From Dastarcus helophoroides (Eukaryota; Arthropoda; Insecta; Coleoptera; Bothrideridae): 64,000 bases of DNA. The notes beneath the pieces are model-generated. The model was not told the origin of the DNA. It did no database searches and saw nothing but the letters and a program-made list of their open reading frames with translations. Position numbers and translations under genes: made by a program. The stretch spans positions 38,380,626 to 38,444,625 of the forward strand of contig CM053327.1 in assembly GCA_028583605.1 (NCBI GenBank), given 5' to 3'. Shown piece after piece: positions 11,590 through 24,210 of this stretch (positions are counted from its first letter, which is position 1; each line of letters opens with the position of its first letter).

Positions 11590-11692
11590 TAGTACAGGAT
11601 ATACTTCTTCCGGGGTTGGAACTACTAAACGTCGAACACTTTTAATAGTTTTTTAACACGGTCCAATTCCGGAAGAAGTATATCCTGTACTA
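11590..11692. mobile_element. MITE, Tc1/mariner-like, near-hairpin
   Basis: The arms at 11589-11613 and 11669-11693 are perfect 25-bp inverted repeats (GTACAGGATATACTTCTTCC inside TA/TA). Weaker complementarity continues about 8 bp inward. With TA as target duplication (11590-11591 and 11691-11692) the element is 99 bp (11592-11690). A TA duplication suggests Tc1/mariner mobilisation. It lies about 150 bp from the end of the hAT element. Confidence 0.75.
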
Positions 11693-11693
11693 A

Positions 11694-12300
11694 ACGATGT
11701 TTTATTTGTGCAGACGCGATTCCAATGCGTGTGGCTCAAACGTGCTCTAAATCTTCTCATACAGTTATACGCAATGAGTCGATTTATAAAGATAAAGAGA
11801 TTTTTTATTTATTCATATCAAAAATCGATGTAAATAAATTCAGTACAGTTTGACGTTAATTCTTTTTCTTTTTACTCTCTTACACGCCTTTTATAGATTC
11901 GTCGTAAGTCAGACAATCCAAGTAAAATTTCCAATGCTGTATACATGAAATTTATCGTGGCTACTGCTGCAATAATTCATCCGGGGGGCAATAATCGAAT
12001 TAAACGTCCCTTTCGGCTGATGCATGTCCCTCATTACAATCGACCGATATTCAGACGCAACGCCGTAGAGCTGCCGGTGCGGTGGGCTCGCGAAAGAACC
12101 GCAACCGCAACCGCCCATGTGATACGGTCACGTCGAGCCCCCCAGTGGCAGATAAAATGTGAAAGGTACGAAATGAGTATGGAGCACTTGAAGGCACAAC
12201 GTTACACCGAGAATAATTAACAAAGTCGTTCAGTTGACGAAGCAATTAAACGACCGACGACAGAAGGGCACTTGGTAATATGGCTAGTTACATTAGAATT
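11694..12300. other. Unique intronic DNA
   Basis: Non-repetitive stretch with more CG content than its surroundings around 11940-12180. It has overlapping open frames on both strands (11945-12220 plus, 11909-12245 minus), but none resembles a known family and splice-site support is lacking. It could hold a conserved non-coding element. Confidence 0.45.
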
Positions 12301-12309
12301 TTTTAGACG

Positions 12310-12530
12310 CGATTGTTAATTTTAAAATTTTGACATTTTTCTTAAAATTTCGACATTTTTCTCAAAATTTCAACATCAAACTCGAAATTTCGAAAAAAAA
12401 AGTCGAAACTTCGAGAAAAAAGTCGTAATTATAAGATTTAAAGTCGAAATTTCGAGAAAAAAGTCGAAATTTTAAGATTAAAAGTCGAAATTTCAAGATT
12501 AAAAGTCGAAATTTCAAGATTAAAAGTCAA
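12310..12530. repeat. Degenerate AAATTTCGA tandem repeat with strand switch
   Basis: Units resembling the array in the hAT element. The first part has the TTTCGACATTTTTC orientation and the second the AAAAAGTCGAAATTTC orientation, so the two halves are roughly inverted around 12385. Confidence 0.75.
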
Positions 12531-12674
12531 ATGATCCGTTACTTGTACGCTATTCAAAAAGAAATCAGAAATTTCCGGCGCATCCACCAAAAACGTTTTT
12601 CTTCAGGAATTTATTTTTGGGAAGTAATTAATAATTTAAGGCTCGTTTTAGCGAACACTTTAGAATTCGACATA

Positions 12675-12908
12675 TTAACCCTTTCGCGGCGTGCTATTTT
12701 CCTATTTTTAAGTATGCCCATAAGGTGGGCAGTTTTCGAGGTTTACGGAATCGTATGGTCTTCGTCGTTATAGCATTAACCGGAAAAGTACGATAAACGG
12801 CGTCTCTACAAGAATATTGTACTAAATTAAAAATATAATTCGGTCTTTGACTATTTGGCACATTTTTTTTAACACGGGAATATGCGTTCTTCGGCGCGAA
12901 AGGGTTAA
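12675..12908. mobile_element. piggyBac-like MITE with TTAA target site
   Basis: TTAA at 12675-12678 is followed by CCCTTTCGCG, and the right end reads CGCGAAAGGG followed by TTAA at 12905-12908. Termini starting CCC next to a TTAA duplication are diagnostic for piggyBac-type transposition. The element is 226 bp with no transposase frame. Confidence 0.85.
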
Positions 12909-14100
12909 AATTAGCAGTTGAAGTTGCTTGACATTTCAAAAGATTTCAAAAAATCACATCTAAATTTGGTAATTTTCTGAAACCTGTTTCCTGAATTCCA
13001 GCATTGTGAATCAGAAACCAAAAATTGTTATATTATAAAATCTCAGTCCTTCGATAGTTAAAATAGTGTATCAGTTAGTGAACACGTCACTTCTCACAAG
13101 AATCGATTACACATATTTTTCAACAGCCTCAAAGCTAACCCCTGATGATTTCAACGGTTTAAAAACAATCCTTTCGTAACAAGTCTGCAGACTTGGGAAA
13201 TTGGGCGAACTGAAACTTGAGAGCCTCCAAAATGAAAAAAAAAACGGCGAAATTCTTCGAAGAATTCTATAACGACGTTAGTAGCAATCTCGTCCGCGAG
13301 GGCCCTGAGATAATTTAAAATAATAAGCGCGTAATTGCTTTATGAAATGCGGCTGATATAAATTCAATGTGACCGAAGCAGGCCTTTTCAATTAACTAAA
13401 TACCGAGAGAGCAGAAATACATGCACTCGTAAGATAAGGCGATACCGCATGCAACATTCTACGCTTTAAGACTCGCAGACAACTCTTAGTGCCTCTGCGG
13501 CAATAAAAAAGCACTTACACGACAATATATCATACGATTTATATATACAATTATAAATACATTAAGTTTTTAAGTTCACACATGGCGTCTGCCAATTTAT
13601 AATAAACAATACCGCGGAATTTCGCAGTAATTATAAGCAGTAAATTTGTTTTCGACGTTAATTATTATGTTTGGGCGAACAGATTAGATTAAAAGGTCGA
13701 ATTTATGGCAATTCATATTCCGCTATTAGCTGTCGGGCTTTAAACTTGTCCGTGAATTAATAAATCTTCACGACGGCGCCACCGTCTCAATGTGGTATAG
13801 ATTCGGAAAGTGGTCGATTGAGTGATTAATTTACATTCTAAAGCATAAATTGGGCCACTTGGCCTGATCAGCTTTGTTTGTCGTCCAATTAAAACCATAA
13901 GTACTTTACAGTAAGCGCAAGGTTTACTTGGATGACCATCAAATGGACCTCAAGAGACTCAGTTGTTCTCACGGAGGGTGCTCAAATTAACTTAACTTTA
14001 GATGTCGATAGGTACTGGAGATAAAGTCGATAGTTAGCAAGTTTACTGAGAATGATCGATCAAAGATATTTCTAGAACAACAAGAAATTTTTCACACAGG
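12909..14100. other. Unique intronic DNA
   Basis: Non-repetitive stretch, with the more complex part at about 13200-14000. No exon or RNA gene could be supported. Confidence 0.55.
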
Positions 14101-15120
14101 AAAGATAATCGCACTTTTCTGTTAGGTTCTCAAATTTGATAAATTAGTTCTAGATGATGATCCATCAAAAAGCTGTCTTAATATTTTCGCTAAAGCAGAA
14201 CGCTTTTCACATAAAATATGCATCAAGAGTAATAATTTTATTATTTCATGCTTCTTAACTGCATCAGTATTAATTGTGAATGAAAATTTTGAGAACCTCA
14301 ACCCCATTTTACTGCGGAGAACAGCAACATTCATGAAGAAGTGAAAATTGTATTCAGAACCACATTCATAAAGTCACTCTCTTAAAGTAACTAATAATAG
14401 TTTGAGTTAAAATCTTTTGAGATGGTTCTCAAATTTCATAATGTTTAATAAAAGAGATCTCAAAATTTTTAGTTAGTTTTCACTGAGTTAGTACGCTTTT
14501 GATATGTTGCATCAAGAATAATAAACCTGTTGTTTCTCAGTTCCTAATTATGCTAACGATAACTTTGGTTGAAAATTTTGAGAACCTTTAAATTTGATTG
14601 TTCTCAAGCACAGCAAAACATATAAAAAGAACCTAAAAATTTGTAATTTTGTAACGTACGCTCGTAATAATTTTATTATTTCTTGCTTCTTAACTGCATC
14701 AGTAACAATCGTGAATAAAAATTTTGAGAACCTCAACTCCATTTTACGGAGAACAGCAACATTCGTGAAGAAGTGCAAAATTGTATTCAGAACCACATTC
14801 ATAATGTCAATCCCTTAAAGTAACTAATAATAGTCTAAGTTAAAATCTTTTGAGATGGTTATCAAATTTCTTAATGTTCGATCAAAGAGGTTTCAAAATT
14901 TTTAGTTAGTTTTCACTGAGTTGGTACGCTTTTGATACATCACATCAAGAATAATAAACCTGTTGTTTCTCAGTTCCTAATTATGCTAACGATAACTTTG
15001 GTTGAAAATTTTGAGAACTTTCAAAGGTTTTAAAAGGTTTAAAAGATTGTTCTCAAGCACAGAAAAACATATAAAAAGAACCTAAAAATTTGAAATTTTG
15101 TAACGTACGCCCTCTAAACA
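14100..15120. repeat. ~430-bp tandem repeat
   Basis: Two to two-and-a-half copies of a unit of about 420-440 bp. 'ttattatttcttgcttctta' or a near variant recurs near 14236 and 14673, and 'ttagttagttttcactgagt' near 14469 and 14899. GAGAACCT / GGTTCTCAAA words already link it to the satellite that follows. Confidence 0.8.
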
Positions 15121-15560
15121 GCTAATAATACTGTAAGATCTCAATAACTATCAGTCAAAACCGTTGTTTCTCAAATTTCATAATGAGGTTCGATTAAAGA
15201 GGTCTCAAAAGCTTTAGCTAGTTTTTGCTCAGTCAGTACGGTTTTTACACAATACAACATGCACAATATTAAACTTATTGTTTCTCTGCTCTTCATTTAA
15301 ATCTACTACCAATATCTTTAAGTAATCAATTTGAGAACCTTGGTCGTTGTCAATTTTTTTGTGATCAGATTAAAAGAACTCAATAAAAATCGTAATCTCA
15401 TTACGTTACACCTATAAAGGCAGCTTAAAATAGTATGAGATCTCAATAACGGTTAAAGACGTTTGTTCTCAAATCTGATAATGAGGATCGATCAAATAGA
15501 TCTGAAGGTATCAAGTTAACTCTCGCTTTGTCAGTAAGCTTTTCACATAAAATAGGCAAC
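15121..15560. repeat. Diverged GTTCTCAA-type repeat units
   Basis: Two poorly conserved ~300-bp units with 'aagatctcaataac' and 'gttctcaaat' landmarks, transitional between the 430-bp and 128-bp repeats. Confidence 0.65.
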
Positions 15561-18500
15561 CCTTATGATAAACTTATTCGGTTCCTTTTGGCAAGAATAT
15601 CTTCAGTTGAAAAATTTGAGAATCAAGATGGTTCTCAATATTCGTGCCACAGCAGATTAAAAGAACCTAAGAAATCTTAAACTCGTAACCATCATGATAA
15701 ACTTATTCGGTTCCTTTTGTCAAGCATATCTTGAGTTGAAAATTTTGAGAATCAAGATGGTTCTCAATATTCGTGCCAGAGCAGATTTAAAGAACCTAAA
15801 AAATCTCAGTTTCGCAACTAGCATGATAAACTTATTCGGTTCCTTTTGTTAACAATATCTGTAGTTGAAAAATTTGAGAACCCAAATCGTTCTCAATATT
15901 CGCACGAGGGCAGAGGTAAAAGAACCCAAAAAATCTCAATATGGTAGGCATCATAAACTTATTCTGTTCCTTTTGCTAACAATCTAACAATATTCTCAGT
16001 TCAAACATTTAAGAACCAAGATCGTTCTCAATACTCGCGCGAGAGCAGATTAAATGAACCTAGAAAATCGCAATCTCGTAACCAGTATGATAAACTTATT
16101 TGGTTCCTTTTGTCACCAATATCTTTAGTTAAAAAATTTGAGAACCAAAATCATTCTCAATATTCATGCGAGAGCAGATTAAAAGAACCTAAAAAATCTC
16201 AGTTTCGCAACTAGCATGATAAACTTATTCGGTTCCTTTTGTTAACAATATCTGTAGTTGAAAAATTTGAGAACCCAAATCGTTCTCAATATTCGTACGA
16301 GGGCAGAGGTAAAAGAACCTAAAAAATCTCAATATGGTAGGCATCATAATATTATTCTGTTCCTTTTGCTAACAATCTAACAATATTCTCAGTTCAAAAA
16401 TTCGAGCACCAAGATCGTTCTCAATACTCGCGCGAGAGCAGATTAAATGAACCTAGAAAATCGCAATCTCGTGACCAGTATGAGAAACTTATTTGGTTCT
16501 TTTTGTCACCTACAACTTTAATTGAAAAATTTGAGAACCCAAATCGTTCTCAATATTCCTGCAAAAGCAGATTAAACGAACCTTAAAAACTTCAGTGTCG
16601 CAACTAGCATGATAAACTTATTTGCTTCCTTTTGTTAATAAGACCTTTAGTTGAAAAATTTGAGAACCAAAATCATTCTCAATATTTGTGCGAGAACAGA
16701 TTAAAAAAACCTAAAAAATCTCAGTCTGCCAACTAGCATGATAAACTTATTCGGTTCTTTTTGCTAACAATATTTTCGGCTCAAACATTTAAGAACTAAG
16801 ATCGTTCTCAATATTCTTGCGAGAGCAGATTAAAGGAAGCTAAAAAATCGCAATCTCGTACCCACTATAATAAACTTATTTGGTTCCTTTTGTCAGCAAT
16901 ATCTTTAGTTCAAAAATTTGAGAACCAAAATCGTTCTCAATATTCGTGCGAGGGCAGATTAAAAGAATCTAAAAAATCTCAATACGGTAGGCATGACAAA
17001 CTTATTCGCTTCTTTTTCCTAACAATATCCTCGGTTGAAACATTTGAGAACTAAGATCGTTCTCAATATTCCTCCAAGAGTAGATTACAAGAACCTAAAA
17101 AATCGCAATCTCGTAAACAGCATGATAAAGTTATTCGGTTCCTTTTGTCAGCAATAGTTTTAGTTAAAAAATTTGAGAACCCAAATCGTTCTCAATAGTC
17201 GTGTGAAGGCAGATTAAAAGAACCTAAAAAAATCTAAATCTCCTAACTAGCATGATAAACTTATTCGGTTCCTTTTGCTAACAATATCTTTAGTTGAAAA
17301 ATTTGAGAACACAAATCGTTCTCAATAGTCGTGCAAAGGCAGATTAAAAGAATCTAAGCAATCTCAATCTCGTAACCAGCATGATAAACTTATTCGGTTC
17401 CTTTTGCCACCAATAACTTTAACTAAAAAATTTGAGAACTCAAATTGTTCTCAATATTCCTGCAAGAGCAGATTAAAAGAACTAAAAAAATGTCAGTCTC
17501 GCAACTAGCATGATAAACTTATTCGGTTTCTTTTGCTACCAATATCTTTAGTTCAAAAATTTGAGAACCAAAATCGTTCTCAATATTTGTGCAACAGCAG
17601 ATTAAAAGAACCTAAAAAAAATTAGTCTCGCAACTAGCATGATAAATTTATTTGTTTCCTTTTGTTAACAATATTTTTATTTATTTTGAGAACCCAAATC
17701 GTTCGCAATATTCGTGCGAGGGCAGATTAAAAGAATCTAACAAATCCCAATACGGTAGGCATGATAAACTTATTCGCTTCTTTTTACTAACAATATCCTC
17801 GGTTCAAACTTTTGAGAACCAAGATCGTTCTCAATATTCGTCCAAGAGCAGATTAAAAGAACCTAAAATATAGCAATCTCGTAACCAGCATCCGGTTATT
17901 TTGGCTTATTCGGTACCTTTTGTCACCAAGACCTTTAGTTGAAAAATTTGAGAACCCAAATCGTTCTCAATAGTCCTGCGAGGGCAGATTAAAAGAACCT
18001 AAACAAACCTCAGTCTTGTAACAAGTATAATAAACCTATGTGGTTCTTTTTGTAACCAATATCTTTCGTTGAAAAATTTGAGAACCCAAATCGTTCTCAA
18101 TATTCGTACGAGGGCAGAGGTAAAAGAACCCAAAAAATCTCAATATGGTAGGCATCATAAACTTATTCTGTTCCTTTTGCTAACAATCTAACAATATTCT
18201 CAGTTCAAAAATTCGAGCACCAAGATCGTTCTCAATACTCGCGCGAGAGCAGATTAAATGAACCTAGAAAATCGCAATCTCGTGACCAGTATGAGAAACT
18301 TATTTGGTTCTTTTTGTCACCTATAACTTTAATTGAAACATTTGGGAACCCAAATCGTTCTCAATATTCCTGCAAAAGCAGATTAAACGAACCTTAAAAA
18401 CTTCAGTGTCGCAACTAGCATGATAAACTTATTTGCTTCCTTTTGTTAATAATATCTTTAGTTGAAAAATTTGAGAACCAAAATCATTCTCAATATTCGT

Positions 18501-20875
18501 GCGAGAACAGATTAAAAAAACCTAAAAAATCTCAGTCTGGCAACTAGCATGATAAACTTATTCGGTTCTTTTTGCTAACAATATTTTCGGCTCAAACATT
18601 TAAGAACCAAGATCGTTCTCAATATTCTTGCGAAAGCAGATTAAAGGAAGCTAAAAAATCGCAATCTCGTACCCACTATAATAAACTTATTTGGTTCCTT
18701 TTGTCAGCAATATCTTTAGTTGAAAAATTTGAGAACCCAAATCGTTCTCAATAGTTGTGCGAAGGCAGATTAAAAAACCTAAGCAATCTCAATCTCGTAA
18801 CCAGTATAATAAACTTATTGGGTTTCTTTTGCCACCAATAACTTTAGTTGAAAAATTTGAGAACCAAAATTGTTCTCAATATTCCTGCAAGAGTAGATTA
18901 AAAGAACCTAAAAAATCTTAGTCTCGCAAATAGCACGATAAACTTATTCGGTTCTTTTTGCTAACAATATCCTCGGTTGAAACATTTGAGAACCAAGATC
19001 GTTCTCAATATTTGTGCAAGAGCAGATTAAAGGAAGCTAAAAAATCGCAATCTTGTAACCAGCATAATAAACTTATTCGGTTTCTTTTGTCACCAATATC
19101 TGTAGTTGAAAAATTTGAGAACCAAGATTGTTCTCAATACTCGTGAGAGAATTGAGAACCAAGACCGTTCTCAATACTTGTGCGAGAACAGATTAAAAAA
19201 ACCTAAAAAATCACAATCTCGTAACCAGCACGATAAACTTATTCTGTTCCTTTTGTCACCAATATCTTTAGTTGAAAAATTTGAGAACCCAAATCGTTCT
19301 CAATAGTCGTAAGCAGATTAAAAGAACCTAAAAAATCTCAATCTCCTAACTAGCATGATAAACTTATTCGGTTCCTTTTGCTAACAATATCTTTAGTTAA
19401 AAAATTTAAGAACTCAAATCGTTCTCAATAGTCGTGCGAAGGCAGATTAAAAGAACCTAAGCAATCTCAATCTCGTAACCAGCATGATAAACTTATTCGG
19501 TTCCTTTTGCTACCAATAACTTTAATTGAAAGATTTGAGAACCAAAAAGAGCAGATTAAAAGAACCTAAAAAATTTCAGTCTCGCAACTAGCATGATGAA
19601 CTTATTCGGTTCCTTTTCCACCGATATCTTTAGTTCAAAAATTTGAGACCCAAAATCGTTCTTAATATTCCTGCAAGAGCAGATTAAAAGAACCTAAAAA
19701 GTGTTAGACTCGCAACTAGCATGATAAACTTATTCGGTTCCTTTTGTTAACAATATATTTAGTTGAAAAATTTGAGAGCCCAAATCGTTCGCAATATTCG
19801 TACGAGGGCAGATTAAAAGAATCTAAAAAATCTTAATGTGGTAGGCATAATAAACTTATTCGCTTCTTTTTGCTAACAATATCCTTGGTTCAAACATTTG
19901 AGAATCAAGATCGTTCTCAATATTTGTCCGAGAGCAGATTAAAATAACCTAAAATGTCGCAATCTCGTAACCAGCATCCGGTTATTCCGGCTTATTTGGT
20001 TCCTTTTGTCACCACTATCTTTAGTTGAAAAATTTGAGAACCCAAATCGTTCTCAACAGTCGTGCGAAGGCAGATTAAAAGAACCTAAAAAATCCCAATC
20101 TCGTAACTAGCCTGATAAACTTATTCGGTTCCTTTTGTTAATAATATATTTATTTGAGAAATTTGAGAACCCAAATCGTTCCCAATATTCGTACGAGGGC
20201 AGAGGCAAAAGAATCTAAAAAAACTCAATACGGTAGGCATAACAGGCGTATTCTGTTCCTTTTGCCAACAATATCCCTAATTCAAACATTTGAGAACCAA
20301 AATTGTTCTCAATATTCGCACGAGAGCAGATTAAAGGAACCTGCAAAATCGCAATTTCATAACCAGCATGATAAACTTATTCGTTTCCTCTTGTCACCAA
20401 TATCTTTAGTTAAAAAATTTGAGAACTCAAATCGTTCTCAATAGTCGTGCGAGGGCCAATTAAAAGAACCTAAACAAATCTGAATCTCGTAACTAGCATG
20501 ATAAACTTATTCGGTTCCTTTTGTTAACAGTATCTTTAGTTGAAAAATTTGAGAACCCAAATCGTTCTCAAAATTTGTACGAGGGCAGAAGTAAAAGAAC
20601 CTAAAAAATCTCAATACGATAAACATGATAAACGTATTCTGTTTCTTCTGCTAAAGTTCAAAAATTTGAGAACCAAGATCGTTCTCAATATTCGCGCGAG
20701 AGCAGATTAAAGGAACCTAAAAAAATCTCAATCTCCTATTCAGCATGATAAACTTATTCGGTTGCTTTTGCTTACAATATCTTCAGTTGAAAATTTTGAG
20801 AACCAAGATCGTTCTCAATATTGGAAAGAGAGCAGATTAAAAGAACCTAAAAAATCTTAATCTCATAACGTGACA
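15561..20875. repeat. 128-bp satellite array, about 40 copies
   Basis: Long head-to-tail array. Each unit of about 128 bp runs through 'catgataaacttattcggtt', then 'ccttttg', 'aatatctttagttgaaaaat', then the dyad TTGAGAAC-N7-GTTCTCAA, then 'gcagattaaaagaacctaaa'. Larger blocks are also repeated: about 15830-16500 resembles 18060-18560. Ser/Arg/Leu-rich open frames on the plus strand are repeat artefacts. Confidence 0.93.
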
Positions 20876-22560
20876 CTCTTAAAGTAGCTAATTATAGCAT
20901 GATATCTCAATAACTGTTAACCTTAAAGCCGTTGGTTCTCAAATTTGATAAGTATCGATCTAAACAATTTCAAAATGTTGGTTTTCACTCAATCGGTACG
21001 TTTTTTAGTTAAAATGCGCATCCAGAATAATACACCTATTTCTTCTCGGTTCCAATATCTTCCAACAATATTTTTAGTTGAAAAATTTTGAGAACCTTCA
21101 AATTTGATCGCTCTCAATTTTGTTGCGGAGAACAGATTAAAATAAACTTAATTAAATTATAAGTACATAGCGGTATACTCTTGAAGCAACAATATGAGAT
21201 CTTACTGAGTGTTAGAATTTAAATCGATGGTTCTCAAAGATGATAACGATTGATTAAAGTGATCCTAAGATATTTATTTAGTTTTAGCTAAGTCACTACA
21301 CAAGGGCATTCATAATAATACATTTATTATTTCTTGGTCCCTAAATCTGCCAGTGGTTGAATTTGAGAACCTTCAAATCATGTTCTCAATGTTGCTCCAG
21401 TGAAGAGATTAATGGAGCCTAAGAATCCTCATCTCATAGCATTACTATTGAAGCAACTAAGACTAGGATACCATTTCAATAACTTTTTTTTGTATCTCTT
21501 TGTATCTCTCTGAAGATGATAGCTTGGCTGTCAAAACGCGTTAGAGCAACCTTTGTTGTGTTTTTTAATCTTTCTTGATTTCAGGGGACAAGATTTGTAT
21601 CTCAATTTCAATAACTGTTAAAGTCAAAACCACTGCTTCTCTAATTTGGTGATGTTAATTAAAGTGTGCTAAAGATATCTTTAATTAGAAATTTTGAAAA
21701 CTATCGTTGTTCGTTCTTAATTATGTCGTGAAAAACAGTTCAAAAGTACCTAAAATAAATCAGAACCTGCTACGTTCTCAAAGCAGATAACAACAGAATA
21801 AGATCTCAATATCCGATAAAAAGCTAAAGTCGTTGGTTCTCAATTTCGATGATGAGGAACGACCAAAGAAATCTCAAGTCAGTTCCGCTCAGTTAGTAAC
21901 CTTATCACATAAAGTGAACATCCAAAATAACAAATCTAATGTTTCTCACTTTCTAACCCTGTTAGCAATATTTTTGGGTGAAAAATTTGTTAGCAATATT
22001 TTTGGGTGAAAGATTTGAGAACCATTTACTTTGAGGGTTCTCAAATTTGCTGCTGAAGAAACATGAAAAAATTTCATTAGTGCAGGTCAAGGAAACGTCT
22101 TCCTAAAATCTATATTCGAAGTGGTAATCTCATAACAATACACTCTCACAGTCGTGCCATGGTTCCCAAACTTGCCGGTTAATGAACGGTCAATAGATTC
22201 CCAAGATAAAGCCCATGGTTCTCCAATCTGATAACATCAATCTTAGATTTCAATATTGATGTGACTCTCAGTTATGAAGAATGGTTTTAGCCAAGAATGG
22301 TTCTCAAATTTGCTGCTATGAGCTAAATAGGTTCTCACATTTGGTGCTATGAGCTCAATAGGTTCTCAAAACAAAGGGTGTGCTTCTCAAATTTGCTTTT
22401 AATAACGAATCAAAGAAATTATTGCAGATTAGTTGGTTTTCCCCATGGAAGGGCACTTTACACTTAAAATACGTATCGAGAATAACAATTCTTCTTATTT
22501 AGGGGTTCTCAAATCTGCTAATAGCATATTTAGATATCAACAGATTTGTCAAATTTGTTA
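20876..22560. repeat. Diverged GTTCTCAA repeat field
   Basis: Irregular units sharing 'ggttctcaaatttg', 'gataacgat' and 'ctcaataac' words, apparently decayed relatives of the flanking satellites. A copy of the dispersed short element is inserted at 21506-21605. Confidence 0.7.
21506..21605 (+). mobile_element. Dispersed ~100-bp element, copy 1 (hammerhead-like motif)
   Basis: Shows CTCT-CTGAAGA, stem GATAGC-TTG-GCTGTC (one G-U pair), then AAAACGCGTTAGAG and a pyrimidine-rich tail ending 'tttcttgatttcag'. Here the first G of the expected GAAA is A, so this copy is probably decayed. Confidence 0.75.
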
Positions 22561-24210
22561 GTAAGACATTTACATCTCAATAGATATTCTGGGGTTTTGA
22601 CTCAAGGAAAAACAGAGCTAAGGGTTCTCAATATTAGGCCTTAAGTGTATTCTGAGATTATATTTTGAGATTTTGACACAAGGAAAAACAGAGCTAGGGT
22701 TTCTCAATTCTAGGCCTTAAGTGTATTCTGAGATTATATTTTGAGATTTTAACACAAGGAAAAACAGAGCTATGGTTTCTCAATTCTAGGCCTTAGGTGT
22801 ATTTTGAGATTATATTTTGAGATTTTGACACAAGAAAAACAAAGCTAAGGAGTCTCAATAATATGCCTGACGTGTATTTTGAGATTATATTTTGGGATTT
22901 TAATACAAAGAAAAACAGAGCTAAGGTTTCCCAACTCTAAGCCTTAAGTGTTCAAGCCAATGACTGTGGGTCTCAAATTTGCTACTAGTGAACTCAATAA
23001 ATGACCATATTCTGGGGATTTGACTCGAGGAAAAACAGAGCTAAGGGTTCTCAATACTAGGCCTTAGGTGTATTCTGAGATTATATTTTGAGATTTTAAC
23101 ATAAGGAAAAACAGAGCTAAGGTTTCTTAATTCTAGGCCTTAAGTGAACTCTGAGATTATATTTTGAGATTTTGACACAAGGAAAAACAGAGCTAAGGTT
23201 TCTCAATTCTAGGCCTTAAGTGTACTCTGAGATTATATTTTGAGATTTTGACACAAGAAAAAACAGAGCTAGGGTTTCTCAATTCTAGGCCTGACGTGTA
23301 TTCTGAGATTATATTTTGAGATTTTGCACAAGGAAAAACAGAGCTAAGGTTCCTCAATTCTAGGCCTGACGTATATTCTGAGATTATATTTTGAGATTTT
23401 GACACAAGAAAAAACAGAGCTAAGGTTTTTCAATTCAAGGCCTGACGTGTATTTTGAGATTATATTGATTTTGACACAAGAAAAACAAAGCTAAGAAATC
23501 TCAATTCTATGCCTGACGTGTATTCTGAGATTATATTTTGGGATTTTGACACAAAGAAAAACAGAGCTAAGGTTTCTCAATTCTAAGCCATAAGTGTTCA
23601 AGCCAATGACTGTGGGTCTCAAATTTGCTACTAGTGAACTCAATAAATGACCATATTCTGGGGATTTGACTCGAGGAAAAACAGAGCTAAGGGTTCTCAA
23701 TACTAGGCCTTAGGTGTATTCTGAGATTATATTTTGAGATTTTAACACAAGGAAAAACAGATCTAAGGTTTCTCAATTCTAGGCCTCAAGTGTACTCTGA
23801 GATTATATTTTGACATTTTGACACAAGGAAAAACAGAGCTAAGGTTTCTCAATCCTAGGCCTTAAGTGTACTCTGAGATTATATTTTGAGATTTTAACAC
23901 AAGGAAAAACAGAGCTAGGGTTTCTCAATTCTAGACCTGACGTGTATTCTGAGATTATATTTTGAGATTTTGACACAAGGAAAAACAGAGCCAAGGTCCC
24001 TCAATTCTAGGCCTGACGGGTATTCTGAGATTATATTTTGAGATTTTGACACAAGAAAAACAAAGCTAAGGGTTCTCAAATCTATGCCTGACGTGTATTC
24101 TGAGATTATATTTTGGGATTTCGACACAAAGAAAAACAGTGCTAAGGTTTCTCAATTCTAAGCCTTAAGTGTTCAAGCCAATGACTGTGGGTCTCAAATT
24201 TGCTACAAGT
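22561..24210. repeat. ~78-bp satellite with higher-order units
   Basis: Tandem units of about 78 bp carrying 'gaaaaacagagctaaggttt', 'ctcaattctaggcct' and 'tctgagattatattttgaga'. A longer block beginning 'caagccaatgactgtgggtc' occurs near 22953, 23591 and 24175, giving a higher-order period of about 580-640 bp. Minus-strand open frames with repeated SQNIISEYTSGLELR are repeat artefacts. Confidence 0.9.

Noticed and set aside
11945..12245. Overlapping frames on both strands of moderately GC-rich unique DNA
   Set aside because: The frames overlap in opposite directions, have no recognisable domain and lack convincing splice sites.
17652..20444. Repeated 'FENQDRSQYS' protein frames
   Set aside because: They are one frame of the 128-bp satellite. 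The unit is not a multiple of three, so frames break every unit or two.
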